The notes under the pieces: model-generated
What the model saw: the letters and a program-made list of their open reading frames with translations, nothing else
The model's database searches: none
Told to the model about the DNA's origin: nothing
Source: Candidatus Uhrbacteria bacterium
Lineage (GTDB): Bacteria > Patescibacteriota > Patescibacteriia > 2-12-FULL-60-25
Direction of reading: 5' to 3'
DNA: 7,809 bases
Assembly (NCBI GenBank): GCA_014728435.1
Contig: WJLP01000106.1
Span: 1 to 7,809 of the forward strand
Position numbers and translations under genes: made by a program
Shown: piece after piece, positions 6,163 to 7,809 of the stretch
How positions within the stretch are numbered: the first letter of the stretch is position 1
How the letters are laid out: every line of letters starts with the position of its first letter

Positions 6163-7148
6163 ACTTGATCGATAGATTCAAACAACTGTTCGCCGAAAAT
6201 CAAATCATGGTTGTTCTTCTGGGCATTATTGCGGGCTTAATTCTACCCGGCCTTTTCGCGCCCCTCGCCCCTTACACCACGCACATGCTGATCCTGATTT
6301 TTTTCTGTTCCAGCTTGCGCCTCGAACTCCAAGAAATTATCGCCTACGCCAAAGATTGGAAAATGCTAAGCATGATAAACGGCTTCATGCTTATTATTTT
6401 GCCTATCATGATGTGGCTTCCTCTGGTGCTTTTTGCTCCGGACTGGGCCATGGCTTTTTTAATCCTCGGTGCCATGCCCACCGGCATGACCATAGCCCTC
6501 ATCGCCGACCTCTTTGGCGGCAAAACAACCCTGGCCCTCGTTATCGTGGCCACAACATCATTATTAGCGCCTCTCACAGTACCCTTTGTTTTTCTTGTAA
6601 CAATCGGCCAAGTCGTCCCCATTCCCGTAGTTTCGCTTTTCACCAATCTTTTTATCACTATCGTTTTACCTTTCATTGTTGCAACCTACGTCAAGCATAA
6701 ACGACACAAATTCGTCATCAAACATGATTTCTGGTGGCGCGAAATTTCCATCATCGCCTTTGGTATCTTAATCGCCACTATTGTTGCCGATACCGTGGGT
6801 TCCGAAGGCAGCATTACCCTTAGCTACCGCGATGCCGGCCTGGTGGTTGTAATGCTCATATACATGTCAGCACTTGTCAGCATCTCCTATTTCATGAGCT
6901 GGTGGCGCACCCATTCCGAAAAAGCCACTATCGCGCTTAGCATTGTCTACTTAAATAACACTCTCTCGCTCTACATTGCTAACAAATTTTTCCCGGACGC
7001 CCGGCTTATGACTCAACTCGTCATTCTGCTTTTAGCTATCAACGTCCTGCTCCCACCCTTCCGCTGGATCGCCGCCAATGCCACTAAGCTCGATGCCAAA
7101 GCCGCCAACAAATCCAAAAAACGCAAAACCAAAATCGTCCGAATTTAA
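6159..7148 (+). CDS. Bile acid:sodium symporter (BASS/SBF)-family transporter
   Basis: This 329-residue integral membrane protein has about nine or ten hydrophobic segments (around 17-37, 42-58, 72-93, 97-116, 122-147, 155-177, 195-213, 226-246, 256-275 and 284-300). ILGAMPTGMTIALIADLFGG (102-121) followed by LALVIVATTSLLAPLTVPF resembles the conserved first-repeat crossover of BASS proteins. YLNNTLSLYIANKFF (264-278) resembles the second. Family members move organic anions such as bile acids, pantoate/ketopantoate or pyruvate, usually with sodium; arsenite permeases of the ACR3 type are more distant relatives. The tail (309-329) is lysine-rich and probably cytoplasmic. It overlaps the kinase stop by four bases and has no good Shine-Dalgarno, so it is probably translated by re-initiation. 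The substrate is unknown; pairing with the kinase suggests uptake coupled to phosphorylation. Confidence 0.82.
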   Translation: MNLIDRFKQLFAENQIMVVLLGIIAGLILPGLFAPLAPYTTHMLILIFFCSSLRLELQEIIAYAKDWKMLSMINGFMLIILPIMMWLPLVLFAPDWAMAFLILGAMPTGMTIALIADLFGGKTTLALVIVATTSLLAPLTVPFVFLVTIGQVVPIPVVSLFTNLFITIVLPFIVATYVKHKRHKFVIKHDFWWREISIIAFGILIATIVADTVGSEGSITLSYRDAGLVVVMLIYMSALVSISYFMSWWRTHSEKATIALSIVYLNNTLSLYIANKFFPDARLMTQLVILLLAINVLLPPFRWIAANATKLDAKAANKSKKRKTKIVRI

Positions 7149-7164
7149 AAAATAACTAACCGAA

Positions 7165-7195
7165 TTGTAACTTTAACATTTGTACGATGTACAAT
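7165..7195 (+). promoter_or_regulatory. Candidate promoter of the dehydrogenase gene
   Basis: TTGTAA (7165-7170) is a four-of-six -35. TACAAT (7190-7195) is a five-of-six -10, but the 19-base spacing is longer than usual. The -10 overlaps the palindrome at 7180-7194. The expected start of transcription would be within a few bases of the ATG at 7205, giving an almost leaderless mRNA. Confidence 0.4.
7180..7194. repeat. Perfect palindrome TTGTAC-GAT-GTACAA
   Basis: This six-base inverted repeat has a three-base centre and lies 10 bases before the dehydrogenase ATG. Its first 13 bases are identical to 4446-4458, in the tract upstream of the methyltransferase. The size and symmetry suit a dimeric repressor site overlapping the -10. 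It could equally be a short member of a dispersed heptamer repeat family. Confidence 0.6.
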
Positions 7196-7204
7196 CTTCG
7201 TATT

Positions 7205-7809
7205 ATGAAAATATTCGTAACCCGCAAAATCCACGAATCAGGCATTAACCTGCTAAAAAAAGCCGGCCATAAAGTCACGGTTTATCCTAAAGATGAAATC
7301 ATCCCCCGTTCCAAACTTCTTAAAAATATCAAAGGCTGTGACGCGATTCTTTCACTTTTAACCGACAAGATAGACGCTGAAGTTTTCAAGACCGCCGGAC
7401 CCAAACTTAAAATCGTGGCCAACTTTGCCGTGGGATTTGATAATATTGATTTAAAAGCCGCTAAAAAATACGGTGTGATTATCACCAACACTCCCAGCGA
7501 CAAAGTCAATGAATCTGTCGCCGAACACACTTTCGCTCTTATGCTGGCTCTTGCCCGCCGCATCCCCGAAGCCGACCACTTTGCCAAACGCGGCCAATAC
7601 AAGGGTTGGTCCCCAACTCTTTTAACCGGCACTGACGTACACGGCAAAACTCTCGGCCTCATCGGCGCCGGCCGCATCGGTTCCATGGCCGCACGCCGCG
7701 GAGTCAAAGGCTTTGGCATGAAACTCATTTACAGCGACTTAAAGCCCAATAAACAACTCGAACGCGAACTTGGCGCCAAAAAAGTCAGCCAAACCGAACT
7801 GCTCAAAAA
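7205..7809 (+). CDS. D-2-hydroxyacid dehydrogenase (glyoxylate/hydroxypyruvate reductase type), 3' end missing
   Basis: The frame opens at ATG 7205 and runs off the window end, giving 201 codons, roughly the first 60 percent of a usual protein of about 320 residues. The enzyme reversibly reduces 2-keto acids such as glyoxylate or hydroxypyruvate to D-2-hydroxy acids with NAD(P)H. MKIFVTRKIHESGINLL (1-17) is typical of glyoxylate reductases. Substrate-domain motifs follow: ANFAVGFDNIDL (72-83), then ITNTPSDKVNESVAEHTFALMLA (93-115). WSPTLLTGTDVHGKTLGLIGAGRIG (135-159) leads into the Rossmann glycine motif GAGRIG (154-159). Asp178, after the second strand, suggests a preference for NADH over NADPH. 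The catalytic Arg, Glu and His lie beyond the window. No Shine-Dalgarno precedes the ATG. It follows the transporter by 56 bases but appears to have its own promoter. Confidence 0.9.
   Translation, partial: MKIFVTRKIHESGINLLKKAGHKVTVYPKDEIIPRSKLLKNIKGCDAILSLLTDKIDAEVFKTAGPKLKIVANFAVGFDNIDLKAAKKYGVIITNTPSDKVNESVAEHTFALMLALARRIPEADHFAKRGQYKGWSPTLLTGTDVHGKTLGLIGAGRIGSMAARRGVKGFGMKLIYSDLKPNKQLERELGAKKVSQTELLK

Noticed and set aside
7282..7728. Minus-strand open frame of 148 codons near the right end
   Set aside because: It lies entirely antisense to the clear D-2-hydroxyacid dehydrogenase and has no recognisable features.

Overview
The window looks like chromosomal DNA of a Candidate Phyla Radiation bacterium (Patescibacteria, Parcubacteria-like). 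This is inferred from family resemblance recalled from memory, not from a search. Three things point that way. The two left-hand genes carry the lysine-serine-lysine-proline ('RKSKP') beta-sandwich segment and the 'WSDxS..PH..DWT' C-terminal signature that I associate with CPR surface proteins. They sit beside a DUF2207 membrane protein, a PmtA-like methyltransferase and a PfkB kinase. Shine-Dalgarno sequences are scarce. TGA is used as a stop (6160-6162) and tryptophans are TGG, so this is not the recoded SR1/Gracilibacteria genetic code.

Left third (1-2420): two tandem paralogous secreted proteins on the plus strand. The first is present only as its C-terminal part (1-449). The second is complete (693-2357): a predicted lipoprotein with a six-cysteine module, an acidic tetrapeptide-repeat stalk and CPR-type beta-rich C-terminal domains. 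The coding ends of the pair have diverged, yet both genes end in the same 65-base block (447-511 and 2355-2419), which holds the TAG stop and two consecutive hairpins ending in a T tract. Behind each copy lies a different short tract with nine-base periodicity (517-543 and 2447-2526). The second tract folds into a long imperfect inverted repeat.

Middle (2568-5028): a minus-strand DUF2207/YciQ-like membrane protein converges on the lipoprotein gene. It is divergent from a small class I SAM-dependent methyltransferase of the phospholipid N-methyltransferase type. The divergent spacer holds a heptamer-periodic palindromic tract (4419-4468). Half of its core motif, TTGTACGATGTAC, recurs upstream of the last gene.

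Right (5158-7809): a PfkB-family sugar/nucleoside kinase overlaps by ATGA with a BASS/SBF-family transporter, so the two are probably translated as a coupled pair that imports and phosphorylates a small molecule or otherwise handles it together. A D-2-hydroxyacid dehydrogenase (glyoxylate/hydroxypyruvate reductase type) follows and is cut by the window end. The kinase has a near-perfect extended -10 element so close to its ATG that the transcript would be essentially leaderless. The dehydrogenase has a similar but weaker arrangement.

No tRNA, rRNA, CRISPR array, transposase or other mobile-element gene was seen. The least ordinary part is the surface-protein pair with its shared, perfectly conserved 3' block and chimeric-looking architecture. 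It looks like part of a modular, possibly expandable cell-surface gene family rather than a demonstrated new system.
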